A DNA stretch of 64,000 bases, from NCBI GenBank assembly GCA_030323885.1, contig CM059186.1, forward strand, positions 169,927,230 to 169,991,229, in the 5' to 3' direction. Positions 42,283 through 52,217 of the stretch are shown here, in pieces. The notes below the pieces were generated by a model, which was given only the letters and a program-made list of their open reading frames with translations, was not told the DNA's origin and did not search any database. Position numbers and translations under genes: made by a program. The stretch comes from Branchipolynoe longqiensis (lineage: Eukaryota > Annelida > Polychaeta > Phyllodocida > Polynoidae). How positions within the stretch are numbered: the stretch's first letter is position 1; every line of letters begins with the position of its first letter.

Positions 42283-42735
42283 AGACGGGATGGCCATAAG
42301 TTGAGCGTCCGTCTCCCTTTTTGGTAGATCGTGGGATTTGAACCAAATGTTTCTACTAATATCTCCTACCGAAGTACCCACTGAACTACCTATTTACAAT
42401 GTAATGTAAACGGCCAGAAGACCAGTGCCTCGGCGCTGAAAAAAATGTATGTTCTCATGAATAAACTGTTTGACAAAAAAACTAAACAAAAAACCCTGGT
42501 CGAGTCAAAGCAATGACTTATAAAATTGATACTTGTCGCTTCCTAGCCAGGTGCTCACCATTAATAGGATAGGGCAAGGACTGGTTATCTCAGTGTCAGG
42601 ATAATGTGACTAAGTGGAATATCAGGTCATGGTGCTAGTGACCTGGTGACCTGGTCTCCCAGTGGGGCAACACTATAAAGTTGCCATGAGTGCACACTGT
42701 CACAAGTCGGTACACATCCTGGATGTAAAACTCGA
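42283..42735 (+). repeat. SINE-A split by a repeat-E insertion
   Basis: The head GACGGGATGGCCATAAGTTG with box B-like 'ggatttgaacc' (42283-42345) is followed by repeat-E (42346-42491). The SINE then resumes with 'cctggtcgagtcaaag' and runs to the tail at 42735. AACC on both sides of the insert fits a short target-site duplication. Confidence 0.8.
42346..42491 (+). repeat. Repeat-E, 5'-truncated, inside SINE-A
   Basis: Starts part-way into repeat-E (relative to 41783) and ends in an A-rich tail ('caaaaaaactaaacaaaaaa'). This is what target-primed reverse transcription gives. Confidence 0.75.
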
Positions 42736-42962
42736 ACAACCAATCAACCAACAAGTCGGCACCCTTCCTGATGTGTCCTTAGATGTTGCCAGGACGTAAG
42801 ACTCCAAGAACCAACCTACCAAAAAGTCGGTACCCATCATGATATGACCTTAGATGTTGCCAGGATGTAAGACTCCAAGAACCAACCTACCAACAAGTCG
42901 GTACCCATCCTGATATGACCTTAGATGTTGCCAGGACCTAAAACTCCAACAACCAACCTACT
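42736..42962 (+). repeat. Tandem array of SINE-A 3' ends, part 1
   Basis: About three extra copies of a roughly 65-bp unit: 'aacaagtcggtacccatcc', 'gatatgaccttagatgttgc', 'caggacgtaaaactccaa'. Each lacks the rest of the SINE. The array continues at 43470 after a SINE-B interruption. Confidence 0.85.
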
Positions 42963-43469
42963 GTCGTGGGGGTGATGAAAATGGGAAATATTGTGCCTAG
43001 AGCAGGACTCGAACCCACATCTCTTTGCATTCCGGGCCAGTGTGCTAACCATTACACCACCTAGGCTCCCTGATATCAACACACTCCCCACGCCTACCTG
43101 TCTATGTGGTTACTTGCCTGAGAGGTCAGTGCAGACCACTACACTCGTCCCCCTGGAATTGTAAGTCTTGTAATGCTTACAATTACATACATACAGGCAA
43201 TGCACTAACACATACATACACAGGGTAGGTTCAACAACCATACAGCGCAAAGCTTGTACAGGATCCTGATCACGGCAACCAGTGTCGTGGGGGTGATGAA
43301 AATGGGAAATATTGTGCCTAGAGCGGGACTCGAACCCACATCTCTTTGCATTCCAGGCCAGTGTGCTAACCATTACACCACCTAGGCTCCCTGATATCAA
43401 TACACTCCCCACGCCTACCTGTCTAAGTGGTTACTTGCCTGAGAGGTCAGTGCAGACCACTACACTACC
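42963..43469 (-). repeat. SINE-B tandem dimer
   Basis: Two minus-strand SINE-B units about 310 bp apart, heads near 43070 and 43385 (GGTGGTGTAATGGTTAGCAC, box B GGGTTCGAGTCC). The sequence between heads includes 'tacaagctttgcgctgtatgg'. It interrupts the SINE-A tail array with CTAC on both sides. Confidence 0.85.
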
Positions 43470-43745
43470 AACAAGTCTGTCAGTACCCATCCTGATATGA
43501 CCTTAGATGTTGCCAGGATGTAAAACAACAACAACCAACAAGTCTGTAGATACCCATCCTTATATGACCTTAGATGTTGCCAGGGCGTAAAACTCCAACA
43601 ACCAACCTACCAACAAGTCTGTAGATACCCATCCTGATATGACCTTAGATGTTGCCAGGACATAAAACCCGAACAACCAACCAACAAGTCTGTAGGTACC
43701 CGTCCTGATATGACCTTAGATGTTGCCAGGACATAAAGCTCCATG
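43470..43745 (+). repeat. Tandem array of SINE-A 3' ends, part 2
   Basis: Four more units of the tail repeat, now with the variant 'aagtctgtagataccc' in place of 'aagtcggtaccc'. The last unit abuts the truncated Gypsy gag. Confidence 0.85.
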
Positions 43746-44690
43746 AAAATGCTAGGTCCTGGAAAGAAATTAAGGAAGTGATAGCATCTACTGTTTTGAC
43801 AGCGGATGAACGTAGTCATTTAAAGGGGGTAGTGATGGCTATGAAGCAAGAAGAAGGGAGAACAGTAGCTGCATACTGCCAGTGGTTTAAGACTGCTGCC
43901 TCAAAAGGTTGGTATCTTCCAACTGCAGCTTTTGGCACTGATACCTTTGATATACTCCTTTCAAGATTTCTTGACTCCTTACTTGATGATAATACCATGT
44001 GGTATGTAGAAACGAACTGACCAAAAACTCTTGAAGAAGCCTTCGAAATGTCTATTCTCAGTGATAGGTCTGTTATTAGGCAGCAGAGATGTGCTAAATC
44101 ATGTCTTGGTAATTTAGCTATTTGTGAGCAAATGGATAGTCTAAATCGTACTTCTTTGGATTTTTCCAAGTCTTTCTCTTCTCACAGAGGTTCAAAATCC
44201 TCTTGTTCAGATAGTCAGGTCCTGATGACTATTCAAGGTGAGATAAAGTCTCTTAGGAAGTGCATAGGTAACTTGTCATGAGGCAGTGGTGTTTTTTAGC
44301 ATTCAGCAATTCACAGTGTGAATACTGCGACACCTTCTCATGTCAGTTCTTACAACCAAGGCATACGTGGTGGATTGCCGCACGTAAACCTACGGCAGTC
44401 GGTCGGGGTAGAAAATGCCACTGTAATTAGGCACACTCCAGTCGCACAGCACACGGCAGGGCATGCGGTGTCAATGCAACAGCAGGGGTGCAATGGAAAT
44501 TGTTCACCCATTGCGCAGACGCATACATTACCTATAGGTATGACTCACGCATATCTGCAGTCGCGGAAAAGCAATGCTTTTAGGTAAAGAAAGCATAGTA
44601 CAGCGCCAAAGCATAAGATATCTTGTTACTTATATAATGAAGCACACATGATGCGCGATTGTCCATATAAAAAAAAATAACTTTCAGGTA
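43746..44690 (+). pseudogene. Gypsy Gag with in-frame stops
   Basis: One frame carries a capsid-like segment ('GRTVAAYCQWFKTAASKGW', then 'FLDSLLDD' and 'PKTLEEAFEM') through to a knuckle-like C-x2-Y-x3-H-x4-C near 44632-44670. The second Cys is replaced by Tyr. Stops at 44018 (TGA), 44279 (TGA), 44297 (TAG) and 44585 (TAA) interrupt this otherwise constant frame. The N-terminus is missing. Confidence 0.7.
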
Positions 44691-44739
44691 ACGTTAACAT
44701 GAGCGGTACTACACCGTCGGGAAACTAGAAAGCGCACTT

Positions 44740-44830
44740 GATGCACGTCTTTCGATTAATATTGAATTTGACAGATTTAATTTATCTGGTCTTGTAGACT
44801 CAGGTGCGGCTAAGAGTTTGATACTTGTCT
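44740..44830 (+). pseudogene. Gypsy protease active-site segment
   Basis: 'LVDSGAAKSLI' at about 44791-44823 has the retropepsin D-S-G signature (Asp codon at 44797). A one-base frameshift just after separates it from the RT frame that starts at 44825. Confidence 0.6.
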
Positions 44831-45724
44831 GTTTTTCAATCTTTAATTGACATTGATGTATCCGATGGGCAATTGTATATGGGTAGTAGATTGAGATCTC
44901 TGTCAGGTCATCTAATTCCTACTGTAGGTATAGCGTACATTTCTCTTTACGATACGTTATGTCCTTTCTTTGTAGTAGATTCACTGAGCTTTGATATGCT
45001 CATAGGTACAGATGTGGTGGAAATTTGTGCAGCTGAAATTAGTTATAGAGATAAATTTGTTTCCTTGTGTGATATTTTACATCCATGGATAGGTTTAGAG
45101 ACTATAAATAGAGGAATTGCAGGGATAGTTCTAGAATTAGACTATTGGAAGATACAATTTCCTTCTTTATTTCCTGAATCTGATGTTAAACTCAGAGCTA
45201 CTAAGGTTTTTGAAATGCAAATCGATACAGGTAGTGCATATCCTGTTAATCAGAGACCTTATAGGATACCTTTGAGTAGAAGACATCTAATAGAAAAAGA
45301 GTTAGATAGAATGGTTGACGATGATATTATAGAGGCAAGCTGCAGTCCTTGGGCTTTACCAGTCACTATAGTGACGAAAAAGGATGGTACTATTTGTCTT
45401 TATGGGGACTATCGTAAGCTAAATGCAGTGACAACTAAATATGCTTATCCTCTGCCCAAAATACAGGATATTTTTTATCAACTTCATGGAGCTAAAATTG
45501 TTACCACTATAGACCTAAAATCTGGTTATTGGCAGGTAATGGTAGACGAGGAAAGTAGACCTAAAACAGCTATTAACATGCATATTGGACTGTTTCAATT
45601 TAAACGCATGCAATTTGGATTAACTAATGCACCAGCTGCTTTCCAAAGAATGATGAATGTTATTTTCTCAGAGTTTTGGGGAAAATTTTGTTTGATTTAT
45701 TTAGATAATGTCATGGTATCATAG
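44825..45724 (+). pseudogene. Gypsy protease C-part and reverse transcriptase
   Basis: A 299-codon frame. 'FDMLIGTDVV' (codons about 57-66) is the protease C-terminal flap/ILG-like region. The RT segment has 'PVTIVTKKDG', 'DYRKLNAVT', 'TTIDLKSGYWQV' (motif A Asp), 'FGLTNAPAAFQRMMN' and 'YLDN'. The catalytic motif is normally YxDD, so the second Asp is replaced by Asn. The frame stops right after motif C, with thumb, RNase H and integrase absent. Confidence 0.85.
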
Positions 45725-46122
45725 TGAATGAATCTGGACCTTTAGAGTGAAAATATGATCCAGGATACAATGTAGTTAGAGCACGGGGTTTGGTAGTTGT
45801 AGGGCCGAAGAATGATCGAAAAATTATTAATCGAGAAAAGCCTTGAATAGTTGATTCTAAAATTAATTGGGATGATTTGGCACCTAGATTAACTTGTACA
45901 GAGGGGTTAAAAGGTAGTAACCAACCTTTGCCAATCGATCCAATTGTTTCTGGCCAGGATAAACAAACTAATGTATTTTTGGTTGATAAAACAAAACAAA
46001 ATCCTAAAGTAATACATTCTCGTGATATTGGTACTGGAGCAGTTACACCCCAGCAGGCACGTAGAACAGAACCACTTGTTGCTAGTTGTACTGAAATCCA
46101 CAGAATTGACCTATCACAGTAA
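45725..46122 (+). pseudogene. Unassigned 3' tail of the Gypsy remnant
   Basis: One frame stays mostly open, with two stops, and encodes a charged peptide ('GLVVVGPKND', 'APRLTCTEGLKG'). It could be a C-terminal Pol tail brought next to RT by an internal deletion, or unrelated. No domain recognised. Confidence 0.35.
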
Positions 46123-46384
46123 AGAACGCAGCGTGGATGGTGGAATGCTTTGGGTCTGCCTCGGTGCGGGAGTATATTCTTATCGGGTGTCGACGGCCAT
46201 GCGTGTGAAGCAGGTACCATTTCTGGTGAGCTTGACTGAAGCTGAATTTACAGTTAATTCGACGGCGGTTGAAGCGAAATTAGACATAACGAACGTGTAA
46301 CGCATTACGACGTATCCCAACGTAGCAGCCAAAAATCACTTACGTTGGTGTACGTTTGCACCATGCGTCTAATGTGACAGCCCC
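46123..46384 (+). mobile_element. Cloud-type TIR element, 3' remnant
   Basis: Ends in GCGTCTAATGTGACAGCCCC, a variant of the GTCACACTAC terminus. Inward it has 'acgttggtgtacgtttgcac', 'cgcattacgacg' and 'cgtagcagcc' words like those of copy A at 1680. The left end is not visible. Confidence 0.6.
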
Positions 46385-46574
46385 TTTACATCATGCGGTG
46401 TCCTCTAGATGGTGTCAACCACCAGTCACTACCAGAGCATTGACCACAACCCACCGCGTCTGATGTCACAGACACCAATGGACCTGACTTCCCCGAACAC
46501 CACTTACAGTCCATATGCACTCACCGACATTTCACCTTTTAACAAAACAAAGAAGGAAAGACAAAACCCGCATT

Positions 46575-47610
46575 AGGATGCATAGTCAGATGAAAATGTC
46601 AAATTTTCCAAGCAAAACAAATAGCTAGACTTGATTCTGTAAATCTACCTTAGATAAATGTGCACTTATCAAACATTTGTTGCAACATAGACAGGGAAAA
46701 CTGAGGCAATTTAATGGAATATGTTACTGTAGTGGTCTGCACTGACCTCTCAGGCAAGTAACCACATAGACAGGTAGGCGTGGGGAGTGTATTGATATCA
46801 GGGAGCCTAGGTGGTGTAATGGTTAGCACACTGGCCGGAATGCAAAGAGATGTGGGTTGGTCCCTCTAGGCGCTATTTCCCATTCATCACCCCACGACAC
46901 TGGTGCGTGAAGGTCCTGTACAGCTTTGCGCTGTATGGTTGTTGAACTACCCTTGTATGTATGTGTTGCATTGCCTTTGTATGTATTGTAAGCATTAAGA
47001 TTACAATTCCAGGGGGACGAGTGTGGTCTGCCTCTCAGGCAAGTACCCATAGACAGGTAGGCTGGGGAGTGTTTGATACAGGGAGCCTAGGTGTGTAATG
47101 GTACACACTGGCCGAATGCAAAGGATGCGAGTCCCTCTAGGCCAATATTTCTTTATAAACCTGGTGCCGGTAGGTCTGTACAAGCTTTGGCTTATGGTTT
47201 GACCTACCCTGTGTTGTTGTGTTAGTGCATTGCATGTATGTAAGCTTACAAGATTACAATTAGGGGGAGTGTAGTGGTTGCATGACCCTCAGGCAAGTAC
47301 CACTAGACAGGTGGGTGGGTGTTTGATATCAGGGAGCCTAGGTGGTGTAATGGTTAGCACACTGGCCCGGAATGCAAAGAGATGTGGGTTCGAGTCCCAC
47401 TCTAGGCGCAGTATTTCCCACTTTCATCACACCCACGACATTACTATGGTGTCAGAGTTTTGGCGTGCTTGCCAAAATTAATTCTGCATGTTAGCCCTTC
47501 AAATATCTCAAAAGTTAGCCATTTAAAATGGAAGTTACTTCAAGATAAAGTAAGGTAGATTATTACATCTCTATAATAAATTTGTCATCCCAACAAAAAC
47601 TCAACATCAT
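46575..47610 (+). mobile_element. MITE-P interrupted by a SINE-B array
   Basis: The left part (46575-46726: GCATAGTCAGATGAAAATG, 'gtgcacttatcaaacatttg') stops at TTACT. The MITE resumes at 47447 with 'ttactatggtgtcagagttttgg' and continues to about 47610. TTACT on both sides fits a target-site duplication. Confidence 0.8.
46727..47446 (+). repeat. SINE-B tandem trimer, middle unit decayed
   Basis: Units start at about 46732, 47020 and 47270, each with 'gtggtctgcactgacctc'-type lead and the tRNA-like head. The middle and parts of the outer units lack many single or paired bases (for example GGTGTGTAATGGTACAC). This looks like deletion-rich sequence consensus as much as mutation. Confidence 0.8.
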
Positions 47611-48167
47611 GGAAAGAAAAGAAGATTTCATACTAGTCACAGGTAAAAGTTTGATGAAACACTGCTCACATTTTTCTCCAGTTCTTGAAAGTCAGACTTC
47701 TACTGAAGAGCGGATTTCCTCAAAATTCTAGGTGAGTTTATCAATTTATGATAATGTGCTGTAGAAATGTCCATTCATTTATGAAAACTGTTTCATATGA
47801 TATGAGTTTCATTTAACAACTACAACTAAATGAAGGAAGATAAGGGGGAGGAGGGGGGGGGTAGCACCAGGTGAAGGTATATGTGTATCTGGAGGGAGGG
47901 AAGATTACAGAGGTGGGCTGGGATTGTGAAATTGAGAAAAAAAACACCACTAAAAATAGAACAATCAGGTCATCTAAGGACATAGAGGTCAACTAAGGAC
48001 ATGTGGACTCTCTCAGGAGGGGTTTTCTGAGGTCAATGGACTCTCTCGGACATAGGATTACGTAATTCACGGCTAGACAGAACCCTCAGATACTACTTAT
48101 ATCGATGAACCTAACATGCGCTCAAGAAAACAATGGCAGACCTTTAAAAGCATCGGACAATGCAACT
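47611..48167. other. No gene recognised
   Basis: AT-leaning sequence with a short G run (47845-47860). A lone MITE-P right end, GCATCGGACAATGCAACTTTAA in form, lies at 48149-48170. Confidence 0.45.
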
Positions 48168-48664
48168 TTAAAATTGCGTAGTTCGGTGGTTTTGAATTTC
48201 TGCCACTTTCTGCGTTTTCAGTTTGACATTTTATTATAGAGCAAAACCTCTCTAAATCGACCAATTATGGGACCGACATTAGGAGGTGGGAGGTTTAGGG
48301 AGTTTTGTTTTTGTCATTAGAATTGAATTGCACAGGCGATCGATATAGGGGAGTGGTCGATCTGTGCAGGTGGTCGGTTAGAGACTTTATTTTAGTTTGG
48401 AGTAATTTTCATTTTTGAAGTACTAACTTTGGAGATATTTGTCGTGCAAACATGCAAAATTAATTTATGCAAGCATGTCAAAAGTCTGACATCACAAGCT
48501 TCAAGCAGTAAGTAACGGTTCTACTAAATTGACCCAGAATTCCATTATCTGCACAAACAAATGTTTGATAAGTGCACCAGTATCTAACCTGGATATGTAG
48601 AATCAAATCGAGATAAGTGTTTGGGTTTAGAAAATGTAATGTTTTCATCAGACTATGCAGCTTT
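48168..48664. mobile_element. MITE-P interrupted by MITE-T
   Basis: Left end TTAAAATTGCGTAGTTCGGTGG. The MITE-T (48238-48394) sits at a TA, then the interior resumes with 'actaactttggagatattt' and 'catgtcaaaagtctgacatc', ending CATCAGACTATGCAGCTTTG. Confidence 0.8.
48238..48394. mobile_element. MITE-T nested in MITE-P
   Basis: Ends 'gagcaaaacctctctaaatc' and 'gttagagactttattttag', oriented opposite to the other copies ('gggaccgacattaggaggt' and 'gatcgatataggggagtggtcg'). Confidence 0.75.
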
Positions 48665-48840
48665 GACCTTTGTTAATCGTAGCAGTGTAGGTATCGTAAA
48701 ACTGCAATGGACATATTCAGGAGCACACCAGAATCTAAGTCAGATATCTAGGATCATATCTAGGTAAATGTTGGCAATAGATGAGTTCACCGTTCGCTGA
48801 AAATGGCATTGGCAGCTAAGCAAGGGTGTATGGCCATTAA
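48665..48840. other. Ordinary sequence with a MITE-P scrap
   Basis: 'gcacaccagaatctaagtca' near 48723 resembles the right-hand interior of MITE-P. Nothing else recognised. Confidence 0.4.
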
Positions 48841-49292
48841 GTTTGCCAGTACGCGTAGAGCAAAACTTCGATTTTATTCAAAATTAATAAAAATGCATAA
48901 CAATTTGGCACAAACATGAATGGATGGATGCAATATAATAATATAATGAATATGTTTAAGACACAACTCTCCATAATTAAGCATTTTGAGCGAAGAAACA
49001 TATAATTTCAGTCACATTACAGTATGATGTTTACATCACCATTCCGTCCATTGATTATACATAAGTAATTCTTGTTCTAAATTAAAATGTCAAATGTGTC
49101 AACAAAAACTTGTTTCAATGAAATATATAACCAATGTCTAATTAACCCTATACATTTCTTAGCCCAACAAATGTTATTAACCATAGGATATGAATAAAAA
49201 CATGAATAATCTCTATTCTGCTGCATGAAAATAGTAGAATGCTTTGTTATGACTGTTTATCACCAAAGCATGCTAGATTAGCCATGCGCGAC

Positions 49293-49605
49293 CAGACGGG
49301 ATGGCCGAATGAGTTGAGCGTCCGTCTCTAGTTTTGGTAGATCACGGGTGGTCGAAGCAAACCGATGACATAAAAGATTTTACTTGTCGCTTCCTAGCCA
49401 GGCATTCGGCATTATTAGGATAGGACAAGGACTGGTTGGTTCAGTGTCAAGATATTGTGACTGGGTGGGATATCAGGTCATGGTGGCGTGGTCTCCCAGT
49501 GGGGCAGTACTGTCAAGTCACCATGAGTGTGCACTCTCATAAGTTGGTACCCGTCCTGATATGACCTTAGATGTTGCCAGGACATAAAACTTCAACATCC
49601 AACCA
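49293..49605 (+). repeat. SINE-A, full length
   Basis: Head GACGGGATGGCCGAATGAGTT with decayed box B, body, and tail 'ggacataaaacttcaacatc'. The words 'tctctattctgctgcatg' occur on both sides (49217 and 49646), outside the SINE. Confidence 0.85.
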
Positions 49606-49843
49606 ACCAGCAAAGAAGTGGCTGGCCTCTTACCTACAATCATCTCTATTCTGCTGCATGGTAATAACATAATCAATCAATAAATCAATAGGATACAGCT
49701 ATAATAGGCCTTGGACCTGTTAGCTGCTCTTAATTAATAGAAATGGAGACAGTTCTTCAGATGTGGTGGATCATAGCAACTGTCACTGGCTTTGTTAGGC
49801 AGCTTCAGTGCCTTACTTTACACCAAAGGGTGCTAGACTAGCC

Positions 49844-50348
49844 CCGGTGTGGCGTGCTCAGCCGTGTACCGTGCTCAGCCGTGTCACTAGACTCAAACTC
49901 AAGGCATTGTCAATGGACGTGAGTAATCTTCATACAGAAAATACAGAACAAGTGAAATATCTCTAAAACCACACCACCTAGTAACAAATCGCTTGGTACA
50001 CATATAGAAAACATCTTCACCAAAAAGAGTATATTAAATTTATAAGGTTAGGGTTCTTGATTTCTATTAATTTTGATTAAAATTAATGTTTTGCACTGCC
50101 ATACCATCAAACTCAAGGCATTGTCAATGGTGGTGAGCAATCTTCATACAGAAAATCAAGGAAAAGTGAAATATCTCTAAAACCACACCACCTAGAAACA
50201 AATTGCTTGGTACACATATAGAAAACATCCTTACCAAAAACATTATATTAAATTTATGAGGTTAGTGACTCATGACCATTGACAAAGCCTTGAGTTTGAC
50301 GGTACGCGCACGGCTGAGCACGGTACACGGCTGAGCACGCCACACCGG
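49844..50348. mobile_element. MITE-G copy 2 enclosing two F repeats
   Basis: Left CCGGTGTGGCGTGCTCAGCC and right inverted GGCTGAGCACGCCACACCGG, each followed inward by a second CGTGCTCAGCCGTG. Further in, 'caaactcaaggcattgtcaa' (49907) and inverted 'ttgacaaagccttgagtttg' (50279) pair. The interior is two direct copies of family F (49907-50105 and 50110-50290). No ORF. Confidence 0.8.
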
Positions 50349-50461
50349 CAGGTGGGTCTGCGTGACAGACCGCCTCGTGGAAGTCTGACTGCTGCAGACC
50401 GAAAGCGCGATTCAGTCTGAGCAAACTGATATCTGATAAGAAGACATGTTATCACAGGGCA

Positions 50462-50850
50462 GACCGGACGTGGGGGCCTAATCAGTAAGACAGGCTTCCT
50501 GTGCGGGAGGTCATGGGTTCAAATATCTTTTTTAAATGGTTAACTTTTGGAGATATTTAAAATGAAAACATGTTGAATTGGGATTCGAACTCATTGGGTT
50601 CATTCAAACGCTGGCCGAGTCAAATTAGTGACTTACAAAAGTTATACTTGTCGTTGCCTAGCCTGGTGCTCGACATTAATAGGATAGGGGAAAGGACTGT
50701 TTCGCTTAGTATCAAGATAATGTGACTGAGTGGGATTTCGGATCATGGTGCTGGCAGTGTGGTCTCTCAGTTGGGCAGCACTATAAAGTTGCCATGAGTG
50801 ACTTAAGCGGGTACCTGTCCTGATATAATCTTAGATGTTGCAAGGACTCC
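50462..50850 (+). repeat. SINE-A with an internal insertion
   Basis: Head variant ACCGGACGTGGGGGCCTAAT with box B-like GGGTTCAAAT (50462-50525). About 50 bp of foreign sequence resembling MITE-P ('tggttaacttttggagatattt') follows, then the SINE body (50575-50848). The head matches the remnant near 62990. Confidence 0.7.
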
Positions 50851-51212
50851 ATTCTCTCACCCACCCCCATCACATACACCGTACCCATATTAATAGAATT
50901 CATCACCGTTCCAGCAGCGTGGTGCATTGTGGGATGCATCAGAGCAAAACAAACCCGTGAGAAGCACATGGCACATGCTAATACACTGGGTGCAGTTATG
51001 AAATGTGCTAGTTTCAGTTCATCTCAGCTCTTGTTTGAAACATAGAACACAAACTAAATAAATATATACATAAATAAAGATATTAATCTTTTATACAGCA
51101 TTGCATTTACATCAATATAATCAACACATCTTATGCCATGTGCATTTAGATTTAGACAAATCTAGGCACTCAGACTAGTGTTAGAGCCATAGCCAGAGTC
51201 AGTTTTATTTAT
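50851..51212. other. No gene recognised
   Basis: Ordinary AT-leaning DNA between a SINE-A end and the right arm of the long inverted pair. Confidence 0.45.
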
Positions 51213-51649
51213 TTTATTCATGTTTTTATTTATATCCTATGGTTAATGACATATGTAGAAATAGGGTTAATGAGATATTGGTTATATATTTCTTTGAAAC
51301 AAGTTTTTGTGTACACATTTGACATTTTAATATTTAGAACAAGAATTACTTATGGCTAATCAATAGTGATGTAAACATCAGCCTGTAAAGTGACTGAAAT
51401 TGTATGTTTTTTAGCTCAAAATGCTTAATTATGGAGAGTTGTGTCTAACATATTCATTATATTATTATATTGCATCCTTCTATCCATGTGTGTGCCAAAT
51501 TGTTATATATTTCTATTACTTTTGAATAAAATTGAAGTTTTGGCCTACGTGTATCGGCAAACTCAATGGCTGTACTCCTTTGCTTTGCTCCCAACGCCAT
51601 TTTCAGTGCATGCGCACTCTGAACCGTGATCTCGTATATAGCAGCACAG

Positions 51650-51870
51650 TTTTTGCAGCAACCACCATCTTAACCCATAATACTGAACTTATTATGGCTT
51701 ACCCACTAACACACTAACCTCCTTCACAATCTACTAATATCCCCGAGCTAAGTACCCGCTGATCTACCTATTTACAATGTAATGTAAACAGCTGGAAGAC
51801 CAGTGCATCGGCGCTGAAAAAAATGTATGTTCTGATGAATAAACTGTTTTACAAAAAAAATGAAAGGACT
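51650..51870 (+). repeat. Repeat-E, long copy 2
   Basis: Parallel to 41783-42000 over the whole length, ending in AATAAACTGTTTTACAAAAA. The downstream part 51871-52217 holds nothing I recognise, apart from a possible tRNA-like head remnant on the minus strand near 52085-52155. Confidence 0.75.
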
Positions 51871-52217
51871 CGAAGACCCAAACAAACAACTAGAGCAGAA
51901 TGCTCTCGACCAATGATTGGGCAATGGTCTGGTCATGTGATGAGAAGGGGAATATATTCGTCACGTCATTGCGACGACTTGTCAGATGTGAACCACATAG
52001 CCATAGCCATTGGCTTGGTTATATTTATAAACTATTAAGTATTATATACACTGATGAGATTCCCTTGGGTCAAGTCTTAGGGGAAGGTTGAACTCGATAC
52101 CTTGTCCCTAAGCAGGACAGCTGGAAATGATCGCTAACCAGATAGGCTACCTGTGTAGGGTGGCGATAATGGGGGAAGTATGGTGGTCATGTCGTGTGTA
52201 TGCACCCATAAGACCCG

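Larger units (their letters stand above)
43746..46122 (+). mobile_element. Broken Ty3/Gypsy-type LTR retrotransposon
   Basis: Order on the plus strand: Gag, CCHC-like knuckle, protease, reverse transcriptase, then an unassigned tail. No LTRs, RNase H or integrase are recognisable. The left end is cut by the SINE tail array and the right end by a TIR-element remnant at 46123. Stops and frameshifts make it inactive. Confidence 0.8.
48841..51562. mobile_element. Long inverted pair (about 350-370-bp arms) enclosing 2 kb
   Basis: 48841-49209 is an imperfect reverse complement of 51213-51562. Landmarks: 'gtttgccagtacgcgta', 'atgtttacatca', 'caagaattacttat' in inverted form, and 'ataggatatgaataaaaaca'. 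The enclosed DNA holds SINE-A, MITE-G with F repeats, and another SINE-A. It could be a non-autonomous transposon with long TIRs that acquired insertions, or two inverted copies of a repeat. Confidence 0.7.
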
